Source: Syntrophales bacterium
GTDB taxonomy: Bacteria > Desulfobacterota > Syntrophia > Syntrophales > UBA5619
Assembly (NCBI GenBank): GCA_023229765.1
Contig: JALNYO010000023.1
Location: 1-53,451, forward strand
Reading direction: 5' to 3'
DNA: 53,451 nucleotides
Position numbers and translations under genes: made by a program. A model generated the notes under the pieces. That model had not been told where the DNA came from. It saw nothing but the letters and a program-made list of their open reading frames with translations, and searched no databases. This document shows positions 34,326 to 43,188 of the stretch, piece after piece (position 1 is the first letter of the stretch; every line of letters starts with the position of its first letter).

Positions 34326-35072
34326 TCAGTTAACCTCGCCATCAAGATTTGCATAATAAACTTTGGGATCTGTATTTAAGGACGGTTTAAGGACGTGTAT
34401 CTTGTTCATCCGGCTAAACCTTCCCAAGGGACTGGCGATGCTTTTCAGGTCGCCGAAAACCCTGGCCTGCTTCGGGCAGACCTCGACGCATACCGGGAGC
34501 AACCCCTTCACCAGACGATGATAGCAGAATGTGCACTTGTCGGCGACACGGGTTTCCGGATGCAGGTAACGGGCCCCGTACGGGCAGGCCTGGATGCAGT
34601 ATCGACAGCCGATACAGCGTTTGCTGTCCACGAGGATCACACCGTCGTCGGTTTTAAATGTAGCCCCTACCGGGCAAACCTGAACGCAGGGCGGATGATC
34701 GCACTGATTGCAGAGCTTGGGCACAAAAAAACTGCGCAGCACCTCCTTTTCTGGAAAAACATCCGGCATTTCAACGCTTTCCATATTGATGGTATTGACG
34801 TAAACGGTATTGTCCGTCTTGATCACATACCTTTCCACCCAAGTGCGAAAGTAGAAAGGAGCGGCAGGCACATCATTTTCAGTTTTACAAGCCTGCATGC
34901 AGCGACCGCAACCAATACATTTGTCAATATCGATCCCCATCCCGTAGTAGTGTTTCGTGGTATCGTAGTCCTTGTTCAGGATGGTTGCCCAAGCGTCTGC
35001 GGTAAGCCCGCCCATAATTCCGCCAGCCGAAATAACCCAGCAAAGATTTTTCAAGAAGTCTCGCCGCTCCAT
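34326..35072 (-). CDS. Tat-exported four-cluster ferredoxin subunit (module 2)
   Basis: About 248 residues. The N-terminus MERRDFLKNLCWVISAGG is a Tat-type signal, so the protein acts on the periplasmic side. Sixteen cysteines fall in four [4Fe-4S] sets (CIGCGRCMQAC, CNQCDHPPCVQVC, CIGCRYCIQAC, CTFC...CVEVC), the DsrO/HmcB/NrfC type that wires an NrfD quinol site to a cytochrome. The start at 35070-35072 has AGGAGG six bases upstream and shares one base with the previous stop (TGATG). An in-frame start 14 codons upstream is less likely. Confidence 0.9.
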   Translation of the reverse strand: MERRDFLKNLCWVISAGGIMGGLTADAWATILNKDYDTTKHYYGMGIDIDKCIGCGRCMQACKTENDVPAAPFYFRTWVERYVIKTDNTVYVNTINMESVEMPDVFPEKEVLRSFFVPKLCNQCDHPPCVQVCPVGATFKTDDGVILVDSKRCIGCRYCIQACPYGARYLHPETRVADKCTFCYHRLVKGLLPVCVEVCPKQARVFGDLKSIASPLGRFSRMNKIHVLKPSLNTDPKVYYANLDGEVN

Positions 35073-35818
35073 CAGATTCCTCCTAACGTATGTGGATAGT
35101 GGCACTGCCAGCAAACATATTTTTCACCATGCGCGTTCATATCAACAGTCGGAACGCCCTTCCGGGGTGAAGCCTTGTCATGGCACTGTCCGCAAAATTC
35201 GCGCTTGTCGGGCTTTGTCGGAAGCACCGTCCGGGGAGAGGTTTTGTGCTTATCCGGCGTAGAGTGGCAAACGGTGCATTCAATCAGCGCGTGATACGAA
35301 GCGGCCTTTGCCCGTTCGATCTGCGCATGACAGGCGTTACAGGAGTGAGGAGTCGTAGGCGGCTTTGGGTTATGCGGGTTATGGCAACTGATGCAAGGCT
35401 TCCTCGGGTTGTGAGTATCCGGATTGATCTGCGGAAAACCTGTCGGCCGTGAGGCGTTGTACTGATGGCAATAGACGCAGTAGTCGCGCTTTTTCGGCGA
35501 TGTGGGTTTTACCTCCGTGGGATTATCGACATGTTTTTGGGATGCGCCGTGGCAGGATTCACAGGATAAATCCCGATGGTAGCCGATCTTTTTGATTTCC
35601 GGCTCCTTATCATGACATTGCGCGCAGACCTCAGCGCCTGCATACTTGATCCCTTTGGCCGCTTCGCGCTGGGTCGAAGAGAGTTTCTGGACAGCAGGAT
35701 CCTTAATTTCCGGGGGGATTATAAATTGCCGGATCACCAGCAAAACCACTGCCAAAACTAAAAAGACAACTATAACCCTTACCGCCTGTTCCGGCAGTTT
35801 TTTAAAAAAATCCACCAT
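35072..35818 (-). CDS. Membrane-anchored octahaem cytochrome c (module 2)
   Basis: About 248 residues. One N-terminal transmembrane helix (VRVIVVFLVLAVVLLVI) without a clear cleavage site, then eight CXXCH motifs: CAQCH, CESCH, CVYCH, CISCH, CNACH, CTVCH, CGQCH, CWQCH. The ATG at 35816-35818 has GGAGGG five bases upstream and is preferred over the one five codons earlier. It is the probable electron exit of the second NrfD module. It has no match to a catalytic multihaem enzyme that I recognise; nitrite reductase-type CXXCK is absent. Confidence 0.85.
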   Translation of the reverse strand: MVDFFKKLPEQAVRVIVVFLVLAVVLLVIRQFIIPPEIKDPAVQKLSSTQREAAKGIKYAGAEVCAQCHDKEPEIKKIGYHRDLSCESCHGASQKHVDNPTEVKPTSPKKRDYCVYCHQYNASRPTGFPQINPDTHNPRKPCISCHNPHNPKPPTTPHSCNACHAQIERAKAASYHALIECTVCHSTPDKHKTSPRTVLPTKPDKREFCGQCHDKASPRKGVPTVDMNAHGEKYVCWQCHYPHTLGGI

Positions 35819-35853
35819 GCCAGCCCTCCGCATCCATTATTGCACAAATTTAT

Positions 35854-37128
35854 TCAACTATTTTCTGAAGTTTTCCTTATGGATTGATCCCGTTCGTATT
35901 GAGTTCTGCCAGCTTCATGGGCATATTTAGAGTGTGAGAAATCACCCCGCTGAATAGGGATGGCGATCCTCATGAACAGCGTAAAGATAAAAAGTCCGAA
36001 GGCCCATATCCCGAGTGAAATGGCTATTTCATTGATATTCGGCAGGTACTCGTAAATCTCGCCGAGCGGATCGGGAATAAAGCCGGGAACGATCAGGCCG
36101 AGCCCCTTTTCAATCCATACCCCAACGATAATCAGCAGTGAACCAATATTGAGGGTGATCAGATTCTTCCGGGTTGCGGGAATCAGAAAGATCAAAAAGG
36201 CGGTAATATTCATCACCATAGCCGACTGGATCCAGGGGACCAGCGAATCATGACCGTGCAGACCCTGAAAGAGATACTGCATCGGCGCCAGGTGAATGGT
36301 ACCCGAATAATACTCCTTGAAAAGCTCGGCTCCCAGCAAAAACAGATTGATGAACATCGCGTAGGCCATCAACTCGGCGACCTTGAACAGCGCCTCGTTC
36401 TTGATTTTCAGCCCGGCCGTCTTTCGCAAAATCTGGAAGATGATCAGCGCCATCGCCGGCCCCGAGCAAAAGGCGCTGGCCAGAAACCGGGGCGCCAGAA
36501 TGGAGGCGTTCCAGAAGGGTCGAGCGGCGAGTCCATTGTAGAGGAACGCGGTAACCGTATGGATGCCGACCGCCCACGGAATTGATAATAAGACAAGGGG
36601 AATGACGTACTTTCTGACCGGTTCCTTGCCGAAGTAGGTCTTGACCAGAATATAGATCGGAACGATGGTGTTCAACACCAGATATCCATTCAGAACGATC
36701 ACATCCCAGGCCAGCAGGGAATCGGGAAAGGCGAGAATGCCGATGAAGGGAATGATATGCCAGAAGCGGTCGGGTCGGCCAAGGTCGGCCAGCACAAACA
36801 TCAGGGCCATGATAATCGCCGAAGCTGCCAGGAGTTCCCCCAAAACGACGATTTCCTTGATGGGATCGAAGTGGTAGATATACGCCGGGATAACGAGCAG
36901 CACTGCTGCGGCGGCAACGCCCACCAGATAGGTGAAGTTGCCGATATAGAGACCCCAGGAGACCTGGTCCTTCATGTTAGTTACGATCAGCCCCGCGTCC
37001 AGTTGTTTTATGTAGAAGGCAATGGCTACACCGATGATGGCAAGCAGGAAGGCGCACCAGAGATAGTAAACCTTTGTCCCCACAAATACCATCCGAATCG
37101 TTTTTTTAAAAAATATCCAGGCTTCCAT
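35854..37128 (-). CDS. NrfD/DsrP-family membrane subunit (module 1)
   Basis: A 424-residue protein with about ten helices. The text ADLGRPDRFWHI near 110-122 and the conserved membrane carboxylates match the NrfD/HybB/DsrP family that exchanges electrons with menaquinol. It is longer than the module 2 NrfD and only distantly similar, so the two are not a recent duplicate. It starts 16 bp after the module 1 ferredoxin gene and ends 36 bp before the octahaem gene. Confidence 0.9.
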   Translation of the reverse strand: MEAWIFFKKTIRMVFVGTKVYYLWCAFLLAIIGVAIAFYIKQLDAGLIVTNMKDQVSWGLYIGNFTYLVGVAAAAVLLVIPAYIYHFDPIKEIVVLGELLAASAIIMALMFVLADLGRPDRFWHIIPFIGILAFPDSLLAWDVIVLNGYLVLNTIVPIYILVKTYFGKEPVRKYVIPLVLLSIPWAVGIHTVTAFLYNGLAARPFWNASILAPRFLASAFCSGPAMALIIFQILRKTAGLKIKNEALFKVAELMAYAMFINLFLLGAELFKEYYSGTIHLAPMQYLFQGLHGHDSLVPWIQSAMVMNITAFLIFLIPATRKNLITLNIGSLLIIVGVWIEKGLGLIVPGFIPDPLGEIYEYLPNINEIAISLGIWAFGLFIFTLFMRIAIPIQRGDFSHSKYAHEAGRTQYERDQSIRKTSENS

Positions 37129-37143
37129 TCAATCCTCTAAAGG

Positions 37144-38046
37144 CTATGCGGAAAAGAAGTAATAAAACTTGGGTTCGGTGTTCAAATCTTCCTTTAATCT
37201 AAATACTCTTTTATTTTCAATAATGTACCTTATCTCACTATCAGGATCGAGCAGATTCCCGAATTTTCGGGCGCCTGTGGGACAGGCCTCAACACAGGCG
37301 GGGTAACGCCCATTGCGGACCCGCTGAATGCAAAATGTACATTTTTCGACGACATTCTTCATTCGTGGACGGTTTCCCAGATAATGCACCTCCGTATTCA
37401 GCTCTTCCGGGGGGATATTGGGCTCACCCCAGTTAAAGACCCGACCTTTGTAGGGGCAGGCGGCAATACAATAACGGCAGCCGATGCACCAGTTGTAATC
37501 GACAACGACAATGCCGTCCGGTTCTTTCCAGGTGGCATGGACAGGACATACGCGCACGCAAGGAGGATTTTCGCAATGCTGACACTGAACCGGCATATAC
37601 TGAAAACCCGGTTCAGGCACTTTTTCAGGGTTGTAGTAATGTTCGGTATTTTCGAGGTTGATCAAGCTGCCATCCTTCAGGCGGACAACCCGGATCCATT
37701 GGAGCTGAGGATTGATGCGGGACTGGTTGTTCTCTTTCACGCAGGCGTAAACGCATCTTCGACACCCGATACAACGCGACAGGTCAAGACCGTAGCCCCA
37801 GAGTACCGCGGCGTCGGCTGGCTGAGTAGAGATATGGAATTTCTTCCCATATTTCCGAAAATATGTCTCCTCAAGCCGCCGGATGGCCTCCTTTTTTTCC
37901 GCCTCCGTCATCTCCCGAAAATGTTTCTGGAGAAACGCTTCCACTCGGGCCTGGGTGCACGACAAGCTTCCCAGTGAAAGCGCCGCCATGGCGCCCATGG
38001 ACATCATCTTCATGAAATCTCTTCTGGTTTGAGATCTATCTTCCAT
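37144..38046 (-). CDS. Tat-exported four-cluster ferredoxin subunit (module 1)
   Basis: A 300-residue DsrO-like protein. TRRDFMK at 7-13 followed by a hydrophobic stretch is a Tat signal. A helical insert (about 30-75) precedes four [4Fe-4S] sites: CIGCRRCVYAC, CQHCENPPCVRVC, CIGCRYCIAAC and CTFC...CVEAC. It passes electrons between NrfD and the tetrahaem cytochrome. The start overlaps the upstream cytochrome gene by 11 bp. Confidence 0.9.
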   Translation of the reverse strand: MEDRSQTRRDFMKMMSMGAMAALSLGSLSCTQARVEAFLQKHFREMTEAEKKEAIRRLEETYFRKYGKKFHISTQPADAAVLWGYGLDLSRCIGCRRCVYACVKENNQSRINPQLQWIRVVRLKDGSLINLENTEHYYNPEKVPEPGFQYMPVQCQHCENPPCVRVCPVHATWKEPDGIVVVDYNWCIGCRYCIAACPYKGRVFNWGEPNIPPEELNTEVHYLGNRPRMKNVVEKCTFCIQRVRNGRYPACVEACPTGARKFGNLLDPDSEIRYIIENKRVFRLKEDLNTEPKFYYFFSA

Positions 38047-38533
38047 TTTTCCGTTCCGGTTTTATGGGTGGTGGTTCCGGTTTCAGGGATTTAAATTTGG
38101 GGTCATGGGGATTATGACAATTTACACAAAGGAAATAGACCCTTTCCCCTCCCTTGAAATAGCCAATCCTTTTACCGTGGATGCCTACTTTCCAGTCACG
38201 GTAGATATTTCCGTGGCACTGTCCGCAAAGCAGGTGCGACTCCGTAAACTGAATTTTGTCCCCATTGGCCAACTTCAGCTTATCCCTGTCTGTGGGATTG
38301 TGACAATCCAGACACCAGCGATCATTTTCCGCATGGTGGAGTTTGATGTTGGCATGCTCGTCCTTGAGCTCTCTTTTTTTTGCGTTCACTTCCATCCCTG
38401 CATGGCAGTTGCTGCAGGGGAATATACCCTCTGTCAGAGGGGGCGTGGAAACCGGATATTCATTATGGCGAGCCGCAAATACCGGCACGCCAAACGCAAT
38501 AATTGCAAACAACAACAGAGGAACGATTTTCAT
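38036..38533 (-). CDS. Periplasmic tetrahaem cytochrome c (module 1)
   Basis: A 165-residue protein with a cleavable signal (residues 1-20, AFGVPVFA) and four CXXCH sites: CSNCH (40-44), CLDCH, CGQCH, CVNCH. Extra histidines (HANIKLHH) may serve as distal ligands. First gene of the six-gene operon; the tetrahaem/ferredoxin/NrfD trio resembles Geobacter CbcS-CbcT-CbcU and parts of Hmc/Tmc complexes. Confidence 0.85.
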   Translation of the reverse strand: MKIVPLLLFAIIAFGVPVFAARHNEYPVSTPPLTEGIFPCSNCHAGMEVNAKKRELKDEHANIKLHHAENDRWCLDCHNPTDRDKLKLANGDKIQFTESHLLCGQCHGNIYRDWKVGIHGKRIGYFKGGERVYFLCVNCHNPHDPKFKSLKPEPPPIKPERKNGR

Positions 38534-38658
38534 GGCCTTCGTCCGTTATCTCCTAATTATCATTGTTCATATATATTATTTTAACGTTCCCCTGAGATGA
38601 ACGTCCCTTAGGATTGTACGGCGAAACTTCTGGCATTTAGCCAACTATAAGTCAAGCA

Positions 38659-38718
38659 TTATTTCGTATAGTACCGCGGTTTGGGAGCGTCATTGAAGTA
38701 AGCCTTGCGTAATTTCAT
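38659..38718 (-). CDS. 19-residue ORF coupled to the fusion flavoprotein gene
   Basis: The ATG (38716-38718) overlaps the TGA of the upstream fusion gene (TGATG), and the frame MKLRKAYFNDAPKPRYYTK runs to TAA at 38659-38661. It is basic and soluble. It may be a real small protein, a coupling leader, or the stump of a lost gene. The rest of 38534-38717 is AT-rich with no further gene seen; promoter elements for the operon are presumably there. Confidence 0.3.
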   Translation of the reverse strand: MKLRKAYFNDAPKPRYYTK

Positions 38719-41321
38719 CAGTGTTCCTTAAGGTTAAGAAAAGTTGAATCGCGACCGAAGATAAGTGAAAGAAGCCAGTCGAAAACAATGCGCACTCTAT
38801 TGAAAACGCCTGTTATCAGTAGGGAATAAGCGCCCATCCAGATCAGGCGCGCCGAGAAGCCGTATAGCCGGATACGGTAAAAACGGAAAACTGCTTTCGA
38901 GTCGCCAAGGGAAACAATCTCCCCAGAATCTGTGTAACGATAAGCCTTCTTGCTCCGGCCCCTGATGTCGGCTATGATGTTATAGGCAACGATCTTTGCC
39001 TGACGAACCGTCGTATGGGCCCGCGGCGGTATAGGTTGGGCCGATTTGGGGTTCTCAAAGTGGGCGCAATCACCCAAGGCATAAATTCCCGGAAAACCTT
39101 CCACCTCCAGATATGTATTCACCTTGACTCTGCCCAGATTATCCGTGGGCGCCTCCACCGCGGCAATCAGTGGATTGCTGACCATCCCGGTTGACCACAG
39201 GATCGTGGCTGTAGAGATAACCTCCTCATCATTGATTTCCATGTGTCCTTCCCAAGCGCGAGTCATGCGACTGTTTGTTCGCACTTCAATTCCCATATCT
39301 TCAAGTTGCTTCATAACATATGCGCCCAATTCATGATCCATGCGCTCTACTACCTTTGGCCTCGACTCTATCAGCATGATTTTGATATTGTTCGGGTTTA
39401 TACCCTTGTAGTAGCGAATGAGATTCTTGAAGATGCAGTCTCTCAATTCTGATACCGCCTGAATTCCGATGTATCCCCCGCCCACAACGACAAAGGTGAG
39501 CAGCTGTTTTTGCTTCTGCATATCTTTTTCGATTGCCGCTTGCTCAAAGACAGCAATGATATGGTTCCTTAACTTCATAGCATCGTAGAGGGTCTTCAAG
39601 GTGAAGACATGCCCGCCCTCCAGGTTCAATTGCGATTTGTCCGGCACGCTGCCCAGCGCCATCACAAGACAATCGAAATCCAGCACCCCCGCCTCTGTGG
39701 TGACTTGACGATTTATAAGATCTATTTTTTTTACCGTGGTCAGGATGAAATTGAATCGATCACGCCAATGCAATCTCCTGACCGGGTAAGAGATATGCCT
39801 GGTTTCGATGCTGCCCATTGCCACTTCGTGCAGCAGCGGTGTGAAAAGAAAGTAATTCTCGTCATTTACCACTGTTATCTGCACATTCTCATTTTTATTG
39901 GTGGATTTTACCAGATGCCGCAATGTATAGGCGCCGCCGAAGCCGCTGCCCAAAATTAAAACCTTGCGATCGCCCACATAAAGTTTTCTGGGCTGGTCCA
40001 GGGTCTTTTTAGTGACAAAGTTTTCCCCACTCTCCTTGACAAGCGCGGCAAAAAGCCTCACCAAAGAAGCTGGGCTGAATATTTTTTGGGCGATCCTTCC
40101 ATAGCTGTAACTGCCGGTGAATATCCCCCAGGCTGCTTTGGTAAACGGCTGGCGTTCTGTCTTTTTTTCCTGCTCGTCGCCGATCAGTCTCTGCTGCGCC
40201 AGCATAAAGATCTTTGATTCCTTCACCCGATCATTTATGGAAAACAGCAGGTGTCCCCATTGGTTGTTCCAGCGCATATTATTGTAAATGGGACGGTAGT
40301 GTTGTCTAAATTCCCGGCTCGATACGCCATAATTAATGGCAGCATCTGCGGCGGCGCGGGCCATCGTCAATGAAGAGCCAATGCCATCCTTGTAAAGCCT
40401 TGTACAGGCGGCATCTCCTATGGCAATAAATCGGTCAGCATAATAATTACTGGCGGCCGAAAAGGATGTTTGGGGCCGGCAGCCACAGGCAATCTCGTAT
40501 TTTTGAGGCAATATTTCCCTTACCACCGCATAATTCAGAAAATCCGCAATGGTTACTGGGTACTTACTGCTGCTTAACACTGATACATTGACAAAATCGC
40601 CTTTGGGAACAAGGGTGCCGAAGATCATCCCGGAATGGGGAATAAGAAAGGCGTGGGCAACATTGCCAAGCCGGGAACGCACATCGGCTGCGCCTAAATA
40701 AAGTTCGCTCATTGCCATTACGTTGGTTTCCGGCGGTCCATATGCTGTGCCCTCAATGAGCATCTTGGGGGCGTTTACCCCGATAGCCAATCCCAAGAGA
40801 TCGTAATCAATTCGCTTCCCGGCTACCTCAATCCCGGCGCTCTCGCCCGTCCACAAACGGGCAACCCTTTCGTTTACCACCTCAATGCCGTTATTTTCCA
40901 CTTGTCGCAAAAGCCAGCCATCAAAACTGATCTTTTTTTCATAATGGGAAACTCGCGGCCCTCCCCCGCGATAAACACTCATGATTTTTAGATCATTATC
41001 CGGGTTGCTGATGTCTATGGAGGCATAAGGGCTGTGCACGGCAAACCGGTCAATGATCGTCTGAATTACCTCGGGAGGCGGGGTGATGTTCAACTCGGCC
41101 ATGTTTTTTATCAGGGACATTGAAATAATGCCGGCGCAACCCTTGCAGCCTTTAGGACCCAGGGCATCGAAAAAACGGTCCTGATAGATTGTGATCCGGG
41201 GATTCAATCCTTTGATATGGGCAAAATGACGAAGGTAAAGCGCAAAAAAACTCCCCGCCGGACCACCGCCGATAATTGCAATCCGGGAATCATTATCTAT
41301 CTTATAGGATGGATGATTCAT
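38718..41321 (-). CDS. Geranylgeranyl-reductase-like flavoprotein fused to type II NADH dehydrogenase
   Basis: An 867-residue two-part protein. Residues about 12-430 have an FAD Rossmann motif IGGGPAGS at 17-24, a cysteine loop GPKGCKGCAGI (about 55-65) and GDAACTRLYKDGIGSS, the layout of geranylgeranyl reductase/FixC-like flavoproteins. Residues about 448-867 are a full NDH-2: LGSGFGGAYTLRHL near 452, the NADH site VVVGGGYIGIQAVSEL, and GDCAH near 749, ending in the amphipathic membrane-binding helices (RIVFDWLLSLIFG). NDH-2 oxidises NADH and reduces quinone without proton pumping. The reductase half could act on a polyprenyl or quinone-like lipid. Upstream of and codirectional with the NrfD operon. 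No frameshift signs. Confidence 0.85.
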   Translation of the reverse strand: MNHPSYKIDNDSRIAIIGGGPAGSFFALYLRHFAHIKGLNPRITIYQDRFFDALGPKGCKGCAGIISMSLIKNMAELNITPPPEVIQTIIDRFAVHSPYASIDISNPDNDLKIMSVYRGGGPRVSHYEKKISFDGWLLRQVENNGIEVVNERVARLWTGESAGIEVAGKRIDYDLLGLAIGVNAPKMLIEGTAYGPPETNVMAMSELYLGAADVRSRLGNVAHAFLIPHSGMIFGTLVPKGDFVNVSVLSSSKYPVTIADFLNYAVVREILPQKYEIACGCRPQTSFSAASNYYADRFIAIGDAACTRLYKDGIGSSLTMARAAADAAINYGVSSREFRQHYRPIYNNMRWNNQWGHLLFSINDRVKESKIFMLAQQRLIGDEQEKKTERQPFTKAAWGIFTGSYSYGRIAQKIFSPASLVRLFAALVKESGENFVTKKTLDQPRKLYVGDRKVLILGSGFGGAYTLRHLVKSTNKNENVQITVVNDENYFLFTPLLHEVAMGSIETRHISYPVRRLHWRDRFNFILTTVKKIDLINRQVTTEAGVLDFDCLVMALGSVPDKSQLNLEGGHVFTLKTLYDAMKLRNHIIAVFEQAAIEKDMQKQKQLLTFVVVGGGYIGIQAVSELRDCIFKNLIRYYKGINPNNIKIMLIESRPKVVERMDHELGAYVMKQLEDMGIEVRTNSRMTRAWEGHMEINDEEVISTATILWSTGMVSNPLIAAVEAPTDNLGRVKVNTYLEVEGFPGIYALGDCAHFENPKSAQPIPPRAHTTVRQAKIVAYNIIADIRGRSKKAYRYTDSGEIVSLGDSKAVFRFYRIRLYGFSARLIWMGAYSLLITGVFNRVRIVFDWLLSLIFGRDSTFLNLKEH

Positions 41322-41660
41322 AGTTCTGTGATTATAGCAATTTGCTCAACCGATTGCCATAAATAAAAGATAAGTAATCTGCCCTCGCAGAGATGCAAAA
41401 ATATTATCAACCAAGAGGCAATTGCAAAACCATTTGTCATTCCCGAATGTCTCTATCGGGAATATGGTTTTTCAGGCAGTTAGAACCAGATTATGAACAT
41501 TAAACTTCGTTTTCCCGCTCAGAATCGTTGCGGGAATGACAAGAATGGGGAGTTTTGCAATTACCTCAACCAAGATTTGCCAATTTTTTAGAGAGAGGAT
41601 GTAACTATAGGATCAACCAAGGATCATGCGGGGGATTTATATAAATTGGGGTCACATAAT
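41322..41660. other. Intergenic region holding a MITE
   Basis: No gene is seen. Nearly half is the 153-bp MITE at 41415-41567. The remainder is AT-rich and should contain the promoter of the fusion gene. Confidence 0.6.
41415..41567 (+). repeat. 153-bp MITE with terminal inverted repeats (copy B)
   Basis: Ends GAGGCAATTGCAAAAC and GTTTTGCAATTACCTC form imperfect terminal inverted repeats, and AACCAA flanks both sides (41409-41414, 41568-41573) as a likely target duplication. Internal hairpins ATTCCCGA/TCGGGAAT and TTCCCGC/GCGGGAA surround the core ATTATGAACATTAAACTTCG. No ORF; it would need a transposase in trans. Confidence 0.8.
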
Positions 41661-42572
41661 TCAACGCAGCTTCAAAGCGAAAGATTTGACGCGCATAACG
41701 GGATTATAGGAACGTTTGGATTCCGCCAGGTTGGGAAGATTCATATCGCTTTCCTTGTTTATATATTTAAAATCACTGAATAATCTTCTTGCGCATTCGT
41801 TATCAAGGAATTGATACAGGCCTTTAATCCCTGAAAAGGCCTTTTCAAAATTGAGCGTTCCGGTTGACCCGTTGAGCTTGGAACCAATGCCCAATGCCGA
41901 AACTTTATCATCGATGCGAATGAGGATGCCCATTGATTCAAGGTGTTCAATATTTTTCAGTGTTGTAACCAGGGCAGCCTTTTCACAGTAGAGGCCGAAG
42001 TCTTGATCAATGTCACAGTCTTGTTCTGCGCACCATATCTCCAAGAACTCGATACATTCAGCGCTTTGCTCCTGGCCTATCGCCTCTATGGAAACACGAC
42101 CTCTGCCGAGGTATTCACGGGAAAACTGATTAATAAGATTACGTTTTTTAGAATACTTGTTGCCTTTAAGCAAACTCAGGTCTTCCGTCAAATAGACGTA
42201 GTCAGTAAATGCACTTTGCTCTTCCATGGAAAAAAAATCATCAAGCTCGGATTTTTTGAGATTCTCTATGTAGTCGCCAGGGGCAAAACGGTACTGCGTG
42301 AAGCCCAAATCCCCTGCGAAGCGGCTCAATTCGGCAGGCAAAAAGATCCTTCCCTTAGCAACGGGAAGTATCAGGTAGCGCTCCTCCGGATGGCCCTCCG
42401 GCTCCCCGGCAATAAAAAGAATCCCGTCTTTCACAATATAACTGCTTCTGTAATTCATAGTGCTCCAGGCGATGAGAGGCGCTGGAGAATAAATACTGAG
42501 ACTATAGGGCTGCCCGGCAAAATAGGTCTTTATGAAATTGTAACTGGAAATATCAAGAGGTATGAAGTTCAT
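41661..42572 (-). CDS. DUF2156 / LPG synthase C-terminal-like acyltransferase
   Basis: A 303-residue protein of double GNAT fold. YSKKRNLINQFSREY (about 140-155) and the C-terminal NKESDMNLPNLAESKRSYNP are strong marks of DUF2156, the family of the catalytic half of aminoacyl-phosphatidylglycerol synthases. It lacks the flippase half and membrane helices, so a soluble aminoacyl- or acyl-transferase is more likely. The ATGA overlap with the GNAT gene upstream implies a joint role. Confidence 0.8.
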   Translation of the reverse strand: MNFIPLDISSYNFIKTYFAGQPYSLSIYSPAPLIAWSTMNYRSSYIVKDGILFIAGEPEGHPEERYLILPVAKGRIFLPAELSRFAGDLGFTQYRFAPGDYIENLKKSELDDFFSMEEQSAFTDYVYLTEDLSLLKGNKYSKKRNLINQFSREYLGRGRVSIEAIGQEQSAECIEFLEIWCAEQDCDIDQDFGLYCEKAALVTTLKNIEHLESMGILIRIDDKVSALGIGSKLNGSTGTLNFEKAFSGIKGLYQFLDNECARRLFSDFKYINKESDMNLPNLAESKRSYNPVMRVKSFALKLR

Positions 42573-43012
42573 TGTTTTTCGGCCATTAACATTGGCGTAG
42601 CGGAAACCATCTCCTTAAAACCGGCACGACTATAAAGAATTTCAGAACCGGGCTCAGCGATGAGACCAATCCAGGATATGCCGTCGGCATGAAGTATTTC
42701 AATGAGTTTCTGAATTATCAATGTCCCGATTCCCCTCATCCTGAAATCGGCACGAACAGTCAAATCCTGAATATAGGCGTCACTGATGCCATCGCTAATT
42801 GCCCTGCCCATTCCGACAATATCCTTATCATCGGCAGCGATTACAAAACAATGACTGCCGGAGATTAATCTCGCGGCCAACTGCTTTTGGCAATCATCCC
42901 CGGCATCCCACCACCCCTGTGCCCTGTATAGGGAGATAATCTGCCGGATTTGCTCTTCATCAGGTTCCCGAAGAACTGCACAGCTAAATTTGCTGTCATT
43001 AATGCTTGTCAT
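42569..43012 (-). CDS. GNAT family N-acetyltransferase
   Basis: A 147-residue single-domain GNAT. IQDLTVRADFRMRGIGTLIIQKLIE (about 87-111) contains the acetyl-CoA pyrophosphate loop (RMRGIG), and LYSRAGFKEM is the usual C-terminal motif. The substrate is unknown. It overlaps the DUF2156 gene by 4 bp. The ribosome site is weak. The 176-bp gap to the CcsB gene (43013-43188) shows no gene. Confidence 0.85.
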   Translation of the reverse strand: MTSINDSKFSCAVLREPDEEQIRQIISLYRAQGWWDAGDDCQKQLAARLISGSHCFVIAADDKDIVGMGRAISDGISDAYIQDLTVRADFRMRGIGTLIIQKLIEILHADGISWIGLIAEPGSEILYSRAGFKEMVSATPMLMAEKQ

Positions 43013-43188
43013 TAAACATCGTCTCTATCGGATAGCTCGGCAACCTCTTTTCACTGCCTTCAGGATTGTCTCTGCCGCTTCATAGGCCGGGACCGAAATT
43101 ACAGATATTCAGCGGCAAAGCGCCATTCATACAAAAGGAATGAAAACGATCAGAAGGGCATACCATCCTGGTCGTTATTCATTCTTTT

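Noticed and set aside
35072..35818. Octahaem nitrite or tetrathionate reductase
   Set aside because: At about 248 residues the protein is too short, and no CXXCK or other active-site haem motif is present.
33128..38533. Alternative complex III
   Set aside because: The fused Fe-S/molybdopterin-like ActB, monohaem ActE and ActD-type subunits are missing; only the cytochrome and NrfD similarities remain.
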